A stretch of 64,000 nucleotides of DNA. Origin: Lachnospiraceae bacterium KH1T2 (lineage in GTDB: Bacteria; Bacillota; Clostridia; Lachnospirales; Lachnospiraceae). Position 1 is the stretch's first letter; every line of letters starts with the position of its first letter. Below, in pieces: positions 54,204 through 62,771 of the stretch. Made by a program: the position numbers and the translations under genes. The stretch lies in the NCBI GenBank assembly GCA_900114405.1, contig FOSY01000011.1, forward strand, positions 42,961 through 106,960, read 5' to 3'. The notes beneath the pieces are model-generated. The model was not told the origin of the DNA. It ran no database searches and saw only the letters and a list, made by a program, of their open reading frames with translations.

Positions 54204-54645
54204 CAATTGAACGTCCTTTAAGACGGATGGCGTCCTGGGCTTTCAATTCCTTCTGATATGGATTCTCCTCATTGTAATATTTTATCTGTGTATTGGTTTC
54301 TCCGCCTGCAACGTAGCTTCGACCGCACTCAGGACAAATAGCTGTTTTAATGGAAACGGATGCCTGAAGTACTTTAGCATTGCCTGAAGCTTCTTTTGCA
54401 TAAGCATTGGCAACATGTTCGCGTTCATGAGCTCTTACAGCTCCTGAAGAAGCTTCTGGAGAAATGTGGGTGGGAGCCTTGTAAGATACCATTTCATTAG
54501 AACCATCCTGATACTTGCGGTTCTTACAGGTTTCACATTCTGCAGGTGAAGATTTATAACCGTTTTTAGTTTGTGTTGATTCTCCGGGATTCAATACATG
54601 AGCCGGCTGATAGTTTAACGTCCCTGTTATCGGATTGATCATCAT
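54190..54645 (-). CDS. Small predicted HExxH metalloprotein (SprA-related)
   Basis: A 151-residue protein without signal peptide or helix. It carries HEREH at residues 73-77 (zinc-metallopeptidase motif) and two CxxC pairs, CETC (37-40) and CPEC (104-107), that could hold a structural zinc. The stretch AVRAHEREHVANA and the following SVSIKTA resemble the SprA-related putative metalloprotease family (PF12118-like). No target is known. AAAGGAG precedes the start. It lies between two small membrane-protein genes on the same strand. Confidence 0.72.
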   Translation of the reverse strand: MMINPITGTLNYQPAHVLNPGESTQTKNGYKSSPAECETCKNRKYQDGSNEMVSYKAPTHISPEASSGAVRAHEREHVANAYAKEASGNAKVLQASVSIKTAICPECGRSYVAGGETNTQIKYYNEENPYQKELKAQDAIRLKGRSIDAAA

Positions 54646-54679
54646 GATAAGACTCCTTTCCTATCATTGCAGATATTAA

Positions 54680-55096
54680 TCAATAAAAAATCTGAGAGCT
54701 GTCATTGTTGAAAAAATCACTGTTATAAGAATCGTTATAATTTTCATCTTCATTATAGCTATCGAGCATTTCCTGATATTGCTTTTGAAATTCCTGAATA
54801 TAAGGTTTGGCTACATTGTTGCGAAAATCAGTATTATTAAAGAAAAGAAAAAGAACAACGATTACGAAAATAACATTGCTGGCAACACTAATGCTTCCAG
54901 TAATTAAACCTATAAATGCAGCTGGCGGAGATTTTTCGCTGCGCCCATGTGACAAAGATGCAAAGATAATGGCAAATGCACCGGTAGTCAAAGAAAGAGG
55001 TAATCTTAGTGAGATCAATGTTAAAACAGAAATAACACCGAAAATCAGGGCTGCATTTGAAAAACCATTGTTAGTATGTATAGTGTATTCTGGCAT
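54680..55096 (-). CDS. Small membrane protein, DUF4190-like
   Basis: A 138-residue protein with two or three hydrophobic helices in the first 90 residues (ALIFGVISVLTLI..., LTTGAFAIIFASLSHG, GLITGSISVASNVIF) and a hydrophilic, acidic, Asn/Tyr-rich tail. The helix-loop with SLSHGR resembles DUF4190 proteins. Function unknown. GAGGTGA precedes the ATG. It is first of three - strand genes with the HExxH protein and the DUF975 protein. Confidence 0.7.
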   Translation of the reverse strand: MPEYTIHTNNGFSNAALIFGVISVLTLISLRLPLSLTTGAFAIIFASLSHGRSEKSPPAAFIGLITGSISVASNVIFVIVVLFLFFNNTDFRNNVAKPYIQEFQKQYQEMLDSYNEDENYNDSYNSDFFNNDSSQIFY

Positions 55097-55191
55097 TAAA
55101 AAATCACCTCGTTAATTGTAAAAATTTACTATTTTTATTATAATGAATAATGTTTATGCAATCAATAAAAAAAGGGTAAAGGTTTAGAAAT

Positions 55192-57555
55192 ATGGATATC
55201 ATTTCGGCGATTTCCGAAGAACTTGAAGTACAAAAATGGCAGGTTGAGGCTGCTGTGAAACTTATCGATGAAGGAAATACGATTCCCTTCATTTCACGAT
55301 ACAGGAAGGAAGCAACAGGCTCACTTAACGATGAACAGCTCAGAAATCTGGGCGAAAGACTTACCTATCTCAGAAATCTTGAAGATAAGAAAAAATCTAT
55401 TCTTCAGGCTATTGACGATCAGGGAAAGCTCACTGAAGAGCTTAAAGCGAAGATAGAGGCGGCTGAAAAACTTGTAACGCTTGAAGATCTCTATCGCCCT
55501 TATAAGCAAAAGAAAAAGACAAGAGCTACTGCGGCTAAAGCACGAGGTCTTGAGCCGCTTGCAGAATATATATTACAGCAGAATGCAACAGAGCCTATCG
55601 AGAACGAGGCTGCGAAATATGTGACAGGTAAGATCACTCCTGCATCTGACAGCAAAGAAGATAAAGTAAAAGCTGCAGAAAAAGAAGTTGCAACAGTTGA
55701 GGCAGCTCTTGCCGGAGCATCAGACATCATTGCGGAAAAAATTTCCGATGAACCTGATTATCGTACATATATCAGAGATATCACGATCTCTGAAGGAAAG
55801 ATAACTTCTTCTGCAAAGGATGAAAACGAAAAGTCTGTTTACGAAAACTATTATGAATACGAAGAACCGGTTAATAAGATAGTTGGTCACCGTATCCTTG
55901 CTCTTAATCGTGGAGAGGCAGAAAAATTCATAGTTGTGAAGATTGCGGCACCGACTGAGAGGATACAGCAGTATCTTGAGAAGATGATCCTCACATCCGA
56001 TAATGAATTTACGACACCATTCCTTAAAGAGTCGATTAAAGACAGCTATGATCGTCTTATTGCGCCTGCTATCGAGCGTGAAATTCGTTCTGATCTTACA
56101 TCAAAGGCAGAAGATGGGGCGATTGATGTATTTGGAAAGAATCTTAAGCAGCTTCTTATGCAGCCGCCGATTGCAGGACAGACGGTACTTGGTTGGGATC
56201 CTGCTTTTAGAACGGGCTGTAAGCTTGCTGTAGTAGACCCTACAGGAAAAGTTCTGGATACTGTGGTCATCTATCCTACAGAGCCGCAGAAAAAGATTGA
56301 AGAATCAAAGAAAATAGTCAAGGATCTTATCAAGAAATATAATGTTACGCTTATTTCTGTTGGAAATGGTACTGCATCAAGAGAGTCAGAGCAGGTTATT
56401 GTTGAACTGCTGCATGAGATTCCTGAAGCTGGAGTTCATTATGTTATAACAAATGAAGCTGGAGCTTCAGTTTATTCAGCAAGTGAGCTTGCTACAGAGG
56501 AGTTCCCGAATTTTGATGTGGGTCAGAGAAGTGCTACCTCGATTGCGCGTAGAGTACAGGACCCGCTGTCAGAGCTTGTTAAGATCGATCCTAAGTCAAT
56601 AGGAGTTGGGCAGTATCAGCATGATATGAACCAGAAGAAGCTTGGAGATGCACTTAATGGAGTAGTAGAAGATGCAGTTAATAATGTTGGTGTAGATGTA
56701 AATACGGCATCAGCACAGCTTCTTAAGTATGTATCAGGTGTGAGTGCAGCAGTGGCTAAGAATATTGTTGCTTACCGTGAGGAAAATGGACCATTCCAGA
56801 CAAGGACAGAGTTCAAGAAAGTTTCAAAGCTTGGACCTAAGGCGTTTGAGCAGTGTGCTGGATTCATGCGCATATCTGGCGGAAAGAACCCATTAGATGC
56901 AACCTCAGTGCATCCTGAATCATATGATGCGGCAAAGAAACTTCTTGAAAAAATCGGCTGTGAAGTTAATGATGAGGCTGCTATAAAAGAATTCGAAAAC
57001 AAGATTCAGGATAAAAAGGCATTAGCAGAAGAAGTGGGTGTAGGCGAACTTACAATGATCGATATCCTCCATGAGCTTGAAAAGCCGGGAAGAGATCCAA
57101 GAGAAGATATGCCTAAGCCAATCCTTCGTTCTGACGTTCTTGATATGAAAGATCTGAAGCCGGGAATGGTGCTTAAAGGTACTGTGAGAAATGTTATAGA
57201 CTTTGGCGCTTTTGTAGATATAGGTGTTCATCAGGATGGACTTGTGCATATTTCAGAGATATGTGATGGCTATATCAAGCATCCGCTTGAAGCAGTTTCA
57301 GTAGGCGATATTGTGGATGTGAAAGTTCTTGACGTTGATATTCAGAAAGGAAGAATTTCTCTTTCAATGAAGCTGGGCGATGGTGTTTCAAAGAAAAATG
57401 CCGGAGCAACAGGAAAATCAGCAGAAAAGAAAGTAAAATCTGAGAAAAATAATAAAAATAAAAATGTTAAGAGCAAGCGCAATGATCGCCCGAAGAAGGA
57501 GCAGAACTATGCACCTGGAACAATCGGATGGATATTGGCACATCAGAAACATTGA
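55192..57555 (+). CDS. tex: Tex-family RNA-binding protein with S1 domain
   Basis: A 787-residue transcription accessory protein that binds nucleic acid. In order: N-terminal helical domain (IPFISRYRKEATGSLNDEQLR), YqgF/RNase-H-like domain (about 340-460, LGWDPAFRTGCKLAVVD), helix-hairpin-helix region (about 490-600, VDVNTASAQLLKYVSGV) and a C-terminal S1 domain (about 655-725, GMVLKGTVRNVIDFGAFVDIGV). The last 60 residues form a Lys/Asn-rich tail ending in YAPGTIGWILAHQKH, an addition to the core family. It is conserved in most bacteria; exact role is unclear. Confidence 0.93.
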   Translation: MDIISAISEELEVQKWQVEAAVKLIDEGNTIPFISRYRKEATGSLNDEQLRNLGERLTYLRNLEDKKKSILQAIDDQGKLTEELKAKIEAAEKLVTLEDLYRPYKQKKKTRATAAKARGLEPLAEYILQQNATEPIENEAAKYVTGKITPASDSKEDKVKAAEKEVATVEAALAGASDIIAEKISDEPDYRTYIRDITISEGKITSSAKDENEKSVYENYYEYEEPVNKIVGHRILALNRGEAEKFIVVKIAAPTERIQQYLEKMILTSDNEFTTPFLKESIKDSYDRLIAPAIEREIRSDLTSKAEDGAIDVFGKNLKQLLMQPPIAGQTVLGWDPAFRTGCKLAVVDPTGKVLDTVVIYPTEPQKKIEESKKIVKDLIKKYNVTLISVGNGTASRESEQVIVELLHEIPEAGVHYVITNEAGASVYSASELATEEFPNFDVGQRSATSIARRVQDPLSELVKIDPKSIGVGQYQHDMNQKKLGDALNGVVEDAVNNVGVDVNTASAQLLKYVSGVSAAVAKNIVAYREENGPFQTRTEFKKVSKLGPKAFEQCAGFMRISGGKNPLDATSVHPESYDAAKKLLEKIGCEVNDEAAIKEFENKIQDKKALAEEVGVGELTMIDILHELEKPGRDPREDMPKPILRSDVLDMKDLKPGMVLKGTVRNVIDFGAFVDIGVHQDGLVHISEICDGYIKHPLEAVSVGDIVDVKVLDVDIQKGRISLSMKLGDGVSKKNAGATGKSAEKKVKSEKNNKNKNVKSKRNDRPKKEQNYAPGTIGWILAHQKH

Positions 57556-57583
57556 TCTGCGTTAATAATTAATGTTTTATATA

Positions 57584-57612
57584 TTGCATTTCCTGTAAAA
57601 ATGTTATATATT
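57584..57612 (+). promoter_or_regulatory. Promoter for the FMN-riboswitch transcript
   Basis: TTGCAT (57584-57589) and TATATT (57607-57612) are 17 bases apart, placing the transcript start just before the riboswitch. Confidence 0.7.
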
Positions 57613-57633
57613 GTAGACAATTAAATTATAGGA

Positions 57634-57745
57634 AGTTCTTCGGGGCGGGGTGAAATTCCCTACCGGCGGTAAAGTCCGCGAGCCATTAGGGCATGAACCG
57701 GTGTGATTCCGGTACCGACAGTAAAGTCTGGATGAGAGAAGAAGT
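57634..57745 (+). ncRNA. FMN riboswitch (RFN element)
   Basis: The conserved core is present: CGGGGCGGGGTGAAATTCCC (57641-57660), ACCGGCGGT, the central GTCCGCGAGCC and GAACCGGTGTGATTCCGGT arms, CCGACAGTAAAGTC and GGATGAGAGAAG. The closing stem pairs TTCTTC (57636-57641) with GAAGAA (57738-57743). FMN binding should turn off ribU through the terminator that follows. CGGGGC at 57641-57646 is complementary to GCCCCG at 57764-57769 in the terminator, giving a visible antiterminator option. Confidence 0.96.
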
Positions 57746-57763
57746 GTCAGCAGAAATATTATT

Positions 57764-57796
57764 GCCCCGTAAATTATATGTTTACGGGGCTTTTTT
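57764..57796 (+). terminator. Riboswitch-controlled terminator
   Basis: GCCCCGTAAA pairs perfectly with TTTACGGGGC around TTATATG, followed by TTTTTT. It lies between the FMN aptamer and ribU. Confidence 0.95.
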
Positions 57797-57865
57797 AATG
57801 GAATTAAATTTGATGCTGTTAACAGGAAGAACCTCCGCAAATTTTATCATTAGGAGGATTATAAA

Positions 57866-58495
57866 ATGTCATCAAATGAATCAACGATCTCTAATAACTC
57901 GATTAAAGCCAGCCGCTTTTCAAAAGTGCGTACAATGACTGGTGTTGCCATGCTTTCAGCAGTAGCTTATGTATTGATGTTTTTTGAATTTGCTGTACCG
58001 CTCATGCCTTCGTTCATAAAACTAGATTTTTCAGAGCTTCCGGCACTTATTGGCGGATTTGCATACGGACCGGCAGCGGGTGTGGCAATATGTCTTATAA
58101 AAAATATCATACATCTGCTTAATACCCAAACAGGTGGAGTAGGCGAGCTTTCAAATTTTATACTTGGAGCAGTTTTTGTATTTATTTCGGCTGCAATCTA
58201 TAAAAAAATGCATTCTAAAAAAGGTGCTATACTTGGCGCGACAATTGGGGCTGCGGCAATGGCTGCGGTTAGTTTGGTTACAAATTATTACATTGTATAT
58301 CCTATATACACTGTATTTATGCCTATGGATGCAATCATTGGGGCTTATCAGCTTATACTTCCATCTGTGAAAGATCTTTGGCAGTGTCTTCTTGTCTTTA
58401 ATGTTCCATTTACGTTTATTAAGGGAATGTGCTCTGTTATAGTTACAGTCATGGTTTATAAGCCGCTTTCCCCTATACTTAAAGGTGATCACTAA
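57866..58495 (+). CDS. ribU: Riboflavin ECF transporter S component
   Basis: Membrane substrate-binding subunit for riboflavin uptake that works with a shared ECF energy module encoded elsewhere. It is 209 residues, with a polar N-terminus and about six helices; KLDFSELPALIGGFAYGPAAGVAICLIKN (its central FSELPALIGGFAYGP part near 58027) is the RibU/ECF-S signature. The FMN riboswitch upstream confirms flavin control. TAGGAGG precedes the ATG. Confidence 0.93.
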   Translation: MSSNESTISNNSIKASRFSKVRTMTGVAMLSAVAYVLMFFEFAVPLMPSFIKLDFSELPALIGGFAYGPAAGVAICLIKNIIHLLNTQTGGVGELSNFILGAVFVFISAAIYKKMHSKKGAILGATIGAAAMAAVSLVTNYYIVYPIYTVFMPMDAIIGAYQLILPSVKDLWQCLLVFNVPFTFIKGMCSVIVTVMVYKPLSPILKGDH

Positions 58496-58545
58496 AATAG
58501 TAAAAGTGGAATCCTTGCATAAAAATATAAGTCAGCTTATAATGG

Positions 58546-58578
58546 AAGCGCATTTCTGAAAAGAGATGCGCTTTTTTT
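58546..58578 (+). terminator. Terminator after ribU
   Basis: AAGCGCAT (58546-58553) pairs with ATGCGCTT (58566-58573), with further pairing of TCT and AGA around GAAA, then a T-run. Confidence 0.93.
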
Positions 58579-58587
58579 AATAGCAGA

Positions 58588-58617
58588 TTGTGAAACAATC
58601 TGTGTGTTTGATATAAT
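58588..58617 (+). promoter_or_regulatory. Promoter for the tsaE operon with overlapping palindrome
   Basis: TTGTGA (58588-58593) and TATAAT (58612-58617) are 18 bases apart. The inverted repeat GATTGT-GAA-ACAATC (58586-58600) overlaps the -35 and could be an operator. Confidence 0.6.
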
Positions 58618-58645
58618 GGTTCAAAATAAATAATGAGGAATTTTA

Positions 58646-59089
58646 ATGGATAAAATTTTAGAATCATTCAGTCGCGAAGAGACTTTTGAAATTGGTCGAA
58701 AGATGGGAGAGGAAGCTAAAGCCGGGCAGGTATTTGCTCTGCAGGGAGACCTCGGAGTCGGTAAAACTGTATTTACAAAAGGTTTTGCGGCAGGGCTTGG
58801 CATTACAGAGCCTATTAATTCGCCAACTTTCACCATAATGCAGATGTATGATGCAGGCAGACTTCCATTTTATCACTTTGATGTTTACAGGATAGGTGAT
58901 ATCGAAGAAATGGATGAGATCGGCTATGAGGATTGCTTTTATGGCGATGGTGTAAGCATGGTAGAATGGGCAGGATTGATAAAAGAAATAATGCCGGAAA
59001 ATACAATAGTTGTAACCATTTCCAAGGAACTTGAGAAAGGTTTTGACTATCGTAAGATAAAGATTGGAAAGGGTTTAGATGAATTATGA
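58646..59089 (+). CDS. tsaE: t6A biosynthesis ATPase TsaE
   Basis: A 147-residue P-loop ATPase needed, with TsaB and TsaD, to put threonylcarbamoyl on A37 of tRNAs reading ANN codons. Walker A is GDLGVGKT (residues 34-41); NSPTFTIMQMY and HFDVYRIGDIEEMDEIG are family blocks; VEWAG follows. It starts the operon; its stop overlaps the tsaB start (ATGA). Confidence 0.95.
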   Translation: MDKILESFSREETFEIGRKMGEEAKAGQVFALQGDLGVGKTVFTKGFAAGLGITEPINSPTFTIMQMYDAGRLPFYHFDVYRIGDIEEMDEIGYEDCFYGDGVSMVEWAGLIKEIMPENTIVVTISKELEKGFDYRKIKIGKGLDEL

Positions 59090-59790
59090 AGATCTTAGCA
59101 GTTGATTCATCGGGACTGGTTGCCTCGGTAGCAATCCTTGAGGATGATAATATCCTTGCGGAGTATATGGTAAACTATAAGAAAACTCATTCAGAGACAT
59201 TAATGCCAATGATAGATGAGATTGTCCGTATGACAAATACAGATCTTAAAACATTGGATGCTATTGCTATAGCAGGAGGTCCTGGTTCATTTACAGGACT
59301 GCGTATCGGATCGGCAACAGTGAAAGGAATTGCTCAGTTTTTGAATATTCCTATAATCAGTGTTCCTACAGTTGATGCGTTAAGCTATAATTATTGCGGC
59401 TCTGACAGGCTTGTAGTACCGATAATGGACGCAAGAAGGAATCAGACTTATACAGGAATATACGATTTTCATGGTGGAAATGATGCAGAAATCCTTATGG
59501 AGCAGTGCCCTATGGGGATAGAAGATCTGGCTTCCAAATTGAATGAAATCGGAAGACCGGTAGTGCTTCTTGGAGATGGAGTTGTCAGATTTAAGGAGAT
59601 ATTGGATGAGCTGCTTTCTGTTGAGCATAGTTATGCACCGGCACATCAGAGCCGGCAGAGAGCAGGTGCAGTAGCTGTTCTTGGTGCGAAGTATTTTGCA
59701 GAAGGCAGATATACAACCGCAGAAGAACACGAACCGGAATACTTGCGTAAATCTCAGGCTGAGCGTGAAAGAGAGGCACATAATGGCTGA
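59086..59790 (+). CDS. tsaB: t6A biosynthesis protein TsaB
   Basis: A 234-residue ASKHA-fold scaffold subunit that pairs with TsaD. The N-terminal ILAVDSSGLVASVA, HSETLMPMIDE (about 45-55) and AIAGGPGSFTGLRIGSATVKGIAQ (about 67-90) are the family blocks. It overlaps tsaE by four bases and rimI by eight. Confidence 0.95.
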   Translation: MKILAVDSSGLVASVAILEDDNILAEYMVNYKKTHSETLMPMIDEIVRMTNTDLKTLDAIAIAGGPGSFTGLRIGSATVKGIAQFLNIPIISVPTVDALSYNYCGSDRLVVPIMDARRNQTYTGIYDFHGGNDAEILMEQCPMGIEDLASKLNEIGRPVVLLGDGVVRFKEILDELLSVEHSYAPAHQSRQRAGAVAVLGAKYFAEGRYTTAEEHEPEYLRKSQAEREREAHNG

Positions 59791-60238
59791 ATTTCGCCGT
59801 ATGCGCATAGATGATGTACATGCAGCAGCAGAGCTTGAAGCAGAAGCTTTTGGTAAGGAAGCTTGGAAAGAAAAAGATTTTATAGAAACACTAGGATTGG
59901 ATTATGCCCTTTATGTTGTTGCATTTGAAAACGAACAATTGGCAGGAATCTGTGGTCTAAGGAATTTATGCGGAGATGCCGATATTACAAATGTGGCAGT
60001 ATCAAATTGTCATAGAAGAAAAGGTATAGCACGGGCGATGCTTAAGTTTTTGATGGAAGAATCAGAAACTCTGGGCGTTCAACAGTTTACACTAGAGGTG
60101 CGTGCAGGTAATACTCCGGCGATAAAACTTTATGAAGGCCTGGGATTTGTTACGGAGGGTGTGAGGAAAAATTTCTACACAGACCCCGTAGAGGATGCAC
60201 TGATAATGTGGAATAGAGACTGGAGGATAAATGCTTGA
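59783..60238 (+). CDS. rimI: Ribosomal-protein-alanine N-acetyltransferase RimI
   Basis: A 151-residue GNAT enzyme, by family acetylating the N-terminus of ribosomal protein S18. The acetyl-CoA site is NCHRRKGIARAMLKFLMEE (near 60006), followed by LEVRAGNTPAIKLYEGLGF. ATG 59783 is chosen as the first start fitting the GNAT domain; it overlaps tsaB. Position between tsaB and tsaD genes is typical. Confidence 0.92.
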   Translation: MAEFRRMRIDDVHAAAELEAEAFGKEAWKEKDFIETLGLDYALYVVAFENEQLAGICGLRNLCGDADITNVAVSNCHRRKGIARAMLKFLMEESETLGVQQFTLEVRAGNTPAIKLYEGLGFVTEGVRKNFYTDPVEDALIMWNRDWRINA

Positions 60239-61139
60239 TGTCTGCCTTTTAGGATGCGGAGGAATGATGCCGCTTCCATACCGGTGGCTTACGTCACTAC
60301 TTCTTAGATATAATGGCAATAATTGCCTGATCGATTGTGGAGAGGGAACTCAGATAGCGTTAAAAGAACGTGGATGGAGCCCTAAACCGATCGGGATGAT
60401 ACTGTTTACTCATTTTCATGCGGATCATATCAGCGGTCTGCCGGGATTGCTTCTGACAATGGGAAATGCAGAACGGCACGAACCGCTTCTTTTGGTAGGA
60501 CCAAAAGGACTTGAACGTACAGTTCGAGCTCTTCTTACGATCGCACCGGAGCTTCCTTTTCAGATACAATATAAAGAATTGGAAGGCGATTGCGAATTTA
60601 TTTGGAATGGTTACAGAGTAAACGCTTTTAAAGTTAATCACAATATTGTATGCTATGGTTATACAATAAATATTGATCGTGCCGGAAAGTTTAATGCTCA
60701 AAAAGCAAAAGAACTGAATATTCCTTTGAAATTTTGGAGTCATCTGCAAAAAGGTGAGACGATGAAAGATGATGAAGGAAATGTATACATTCCGGAAATG
60801 GTCATGGGTGATCAGCGAAAGGGAATACAGGTAACTTATACAACAGATACACGTCCTACAGCATCAATAGTAGAACATGCCAGAAATTCAGATCTGTTTA
60901 TATGCGAAGGCATGTATGGAGAGGATGAGAAGCTTGCAAAAGCAAAAGAACATAAGCATATGACTTTTACAGAAGCTGCAGAAATTGCAAAAAAAGCTGA
61001 TGTTAAAGAAATGTGGTTGACGCACTTCAGTCCTTCTCTTGTTAACCCTAAGGAATTCTTGGGCAGTGCAAAGAAAATTTTTCCTGATACAAAATTAGGA
61101 AAAGATGGAAAAACAGTGGAGCTGGATTATGAAGAATAA
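60231..61139 (+). CDS. rnz: Ribonuclease Z
   Basis: A 302-residue metallo-beta-lactamase-fold nuclease that trims tRNA 3' trailers. The N-terminal LGCGGMMPLP, LIDCGEGTQIAL and the zinc motif THFHADHISGLPG (near 60409) are clear; a late MTFTEAAEIAKKA and LTHFSPS match the family. This suits a genome whose tRNAs lack encoded CCA, as the two serine tRNAs here do. GGAGG lies four bases before the ATG. Confidence 0.93.
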   Translation: MLDVCLLGCGGMMPLPYRWLTSLLLRYNGNNCLIDCGEGTQIALKERGWSPKPIGMILFTHFHADHISGLPGLLLTMGNAERHEPLLLVGPKGLERTVRALLTIAPELPFQIQYKELEGDCEFIWNGYRVNAFKVNHNIVCYGYTINIDRAGKFNAQKAKELNIPLKFWSHLQKGETMKDDEGNVYIPEMVMGDQRKGIQVTYTTDTRPTASIVEHARNSDLFICEGMYGEDEKLAKAKEHKHMTFTEAAEIAKKADVKEMWLTHFSPSLVNPKEFLGSAKKIFPDTKLGKDGKTVELDYEE

Positions 61140-61710
61140 CAGTGGAAAGACTAAAGTTGTATTAGTTTTTGTGATTATTGTCATTGCTGCAGTTGCTATA
61201 TTCTATTATTTTATAAACAGGCCTAAGTCTGATGAGAATATGACAGTTTTGTCAAAAACACAGGCTGTTGTACAACGTGATCTATCCATTGAATATCCAA
61301 AAAGTCCAAGGGCTGTGGTAAAGTATTATGCAGAGCTTAGTCAGTGTATGTATGATACGGGAAATACTGAAAAAGATATTTCAGATCTTGCAGTACAGTC
61401 AAGAAAGCTTCTTGATGATGAACTTGTCGCACAGCAGACATCTGACCAGTACCTTGCAGATCTGAAAAGCACAATAAAAAAGTTTGCAGATGAAAAAAGA
61501 AGAATAGTCAGTTTCACAATATCATCAACTACTGATGTAGATTATGCGACAGTAGATGACGGTGAACTGGCTTCGTTGTATTGCATATATACCTTGCAAA
61601 AAGGCACACTTAACTATAGCGATAAAGAACAATATATTCTTCGAAAAGACAGCGAAGGACACTGGAAGATCCTTGGCTGGCAATCTGCTGGCGGAAATCA
61701 GGGAACATAA
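61129..61710 (+). CDS. Unknown membrane-anchored protein
   Basis: A 193-residue protein I do not recognise by function. It has one N-terminal helix (about 8-26) and an outside domain of mixed helices and strands with many charged residues, ending in a beta-rich part ([19 protein letters not shown]) like NTF2-fold or DUF-type lipid-side proteins. There is no lipobox. ATG 61129 has GGAG seven bases upstream and overlaps rnz. It lies within the tRNA operon just before tsaD, though its own link to tRNA work is not shown. Confidence 0.65.
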   Translation: MKNNSGKTKVVLVFVIIVIAAVAIFYYFINRPKSDENMTVLSKTQAVVQRDLSIEYPKSPRAVVKYYAELSQCMYDTGNTEKDISDLAVQSRKLLDDELVAQQTSDQYLADLKSTIKKFADEKRRIVSFTISSTTDVDYATVDDGELASLYCIYTLQKGTLNYSDKEQYILRKDSEGHWKILGWQSAGGNQGT

Positions 61711-61715
61711 ATAAA

Positions 61716-62747
61716 ATGAGCAGTAGAGATACATATATATTGGGAATTGAGAGCTCTTGTGATGAAACGGCAGCGGCTGTCGTAAAGAACGGAAGAGAAG
61801 TTCTCTCAAATGTGATTTCATCGCAGATAGCTATACATACATTGTATGGCGGCGTAGTACCTGAAATTGCATCACGAAAGCATATTGAAAAGATCAATCA
61901 GGTAGTATCAGAGGCATTGAAACAGGCTGGGATGGAGATAACTGACTGTGATGCTATAGGTGTGACTTATGGTCCGGGGCTTATCGGCCCGCTTCTTATA
62001 GGTGTTTCATTCGCAAAAGGTTTGTCCTATGCGTCAGGAGTGCCCCTTGTAGGAGTTCATCATATCGAAGGGCATATTTCAGCAAACTATATTGAGAATC
62101 ATGAACTGGAGCCTCCGTTCCTGTGCCTTGTGGTGTCTGGAGGTCATACTCACCTTGTCAGGGTAAAGGACTATGGAGAGTATGAGATTCTGGGACGTAC
62201 ACAGGATGACGCTGCAGGTGAGGCGTTTGATAAGGTTGCGCGTGCAATTGGACTTGGGTATCCGGGAGGACCTAAAATAGATAAAGTATCTAAAGAAGGC
62301 AATCCGGATGCTATACATTTCCCGCGTGCACACGTTGGAGACAGTGAATATGATTTTTCGTTCAGTGGACTGAAAAGCTCCGTTCTGAATTATTTGAATT
62401 CACTTGAAATGAAGCATGAACAATACGTTCAGGCTGATGTTGCTGCGTCTTTTCAAAAGGCAGTTGTAGATGTACTCGTTGGTAATTCGATACATGCTAT
62501 AGAAAAATTCCATGCTGATAAATTTGCTTTGGCAGGAGGAGTTGCCTCCAATTCTGCATTACGTGAAGCTATGCAGAAGGCCTGCGAGGAACGCGGCGTG
62601 AAGTTCTATAGACCGTCTCCGATACTTTGTACGGATAATGCGGCTATGATTGGATCTGCGGCGTATTATGACTTCAAGAAGGACCTTAGAGCAGGGCTTG
62701 ACCTTAATGCTGTGGCAAATTTAAAGCTTGGAGAACGAGCATATTGA
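61716..62747 (+). CDS. tsaD: t6A transferase TsaD
   Basis: A 343-residue metal-dependent ASKHA enzyme that transfers threonylcarbamoyl from TC-AMP to tRNA A37. [15 protein letters not shown] opens the protein; GVHHIEGH (near 62055) gives the metal histidines; GGHTHLV and [12 protein letters not shown] follow, and [10 protein letters not shown] is near the end. It completes the tsaE-tsaB-tsaD set in one operon; tsaC (YwlC) is not in the window. Confidence 0.96.
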   Translation: MSSRDTYILGIESSCDETAAAVVKNGREVLSNVISSQIAIHTLYGGVVPEIASRKHIEKINQVVSEALKQAGMEITDCDAIGVTYGPGLIGPLLIGVSFAKGLSYASGVPLVGVHHIEGHISANYIENHELEPPFLCLVVSGGHTHLVRVKDYGEYEILGRTQDDAAGEAFDKVARAIGLGYPGGPKIDKVSKEGNPDAIHFPRAHVGDSEYDFSFSGLKSSVLNYLNSLEMKHEQYVQADVAASFQKAVVDVLVGNSIHAIEKFHADKFALAGGVASNSALREAMQKACEERGVKFYRPSPILCTDNAAMIGSAAYYDFKKDLRAGLDLNAVANLKLGERAY

Positions 62748-62771
62748 ACATATTGAGAAAGGCATAAGACT

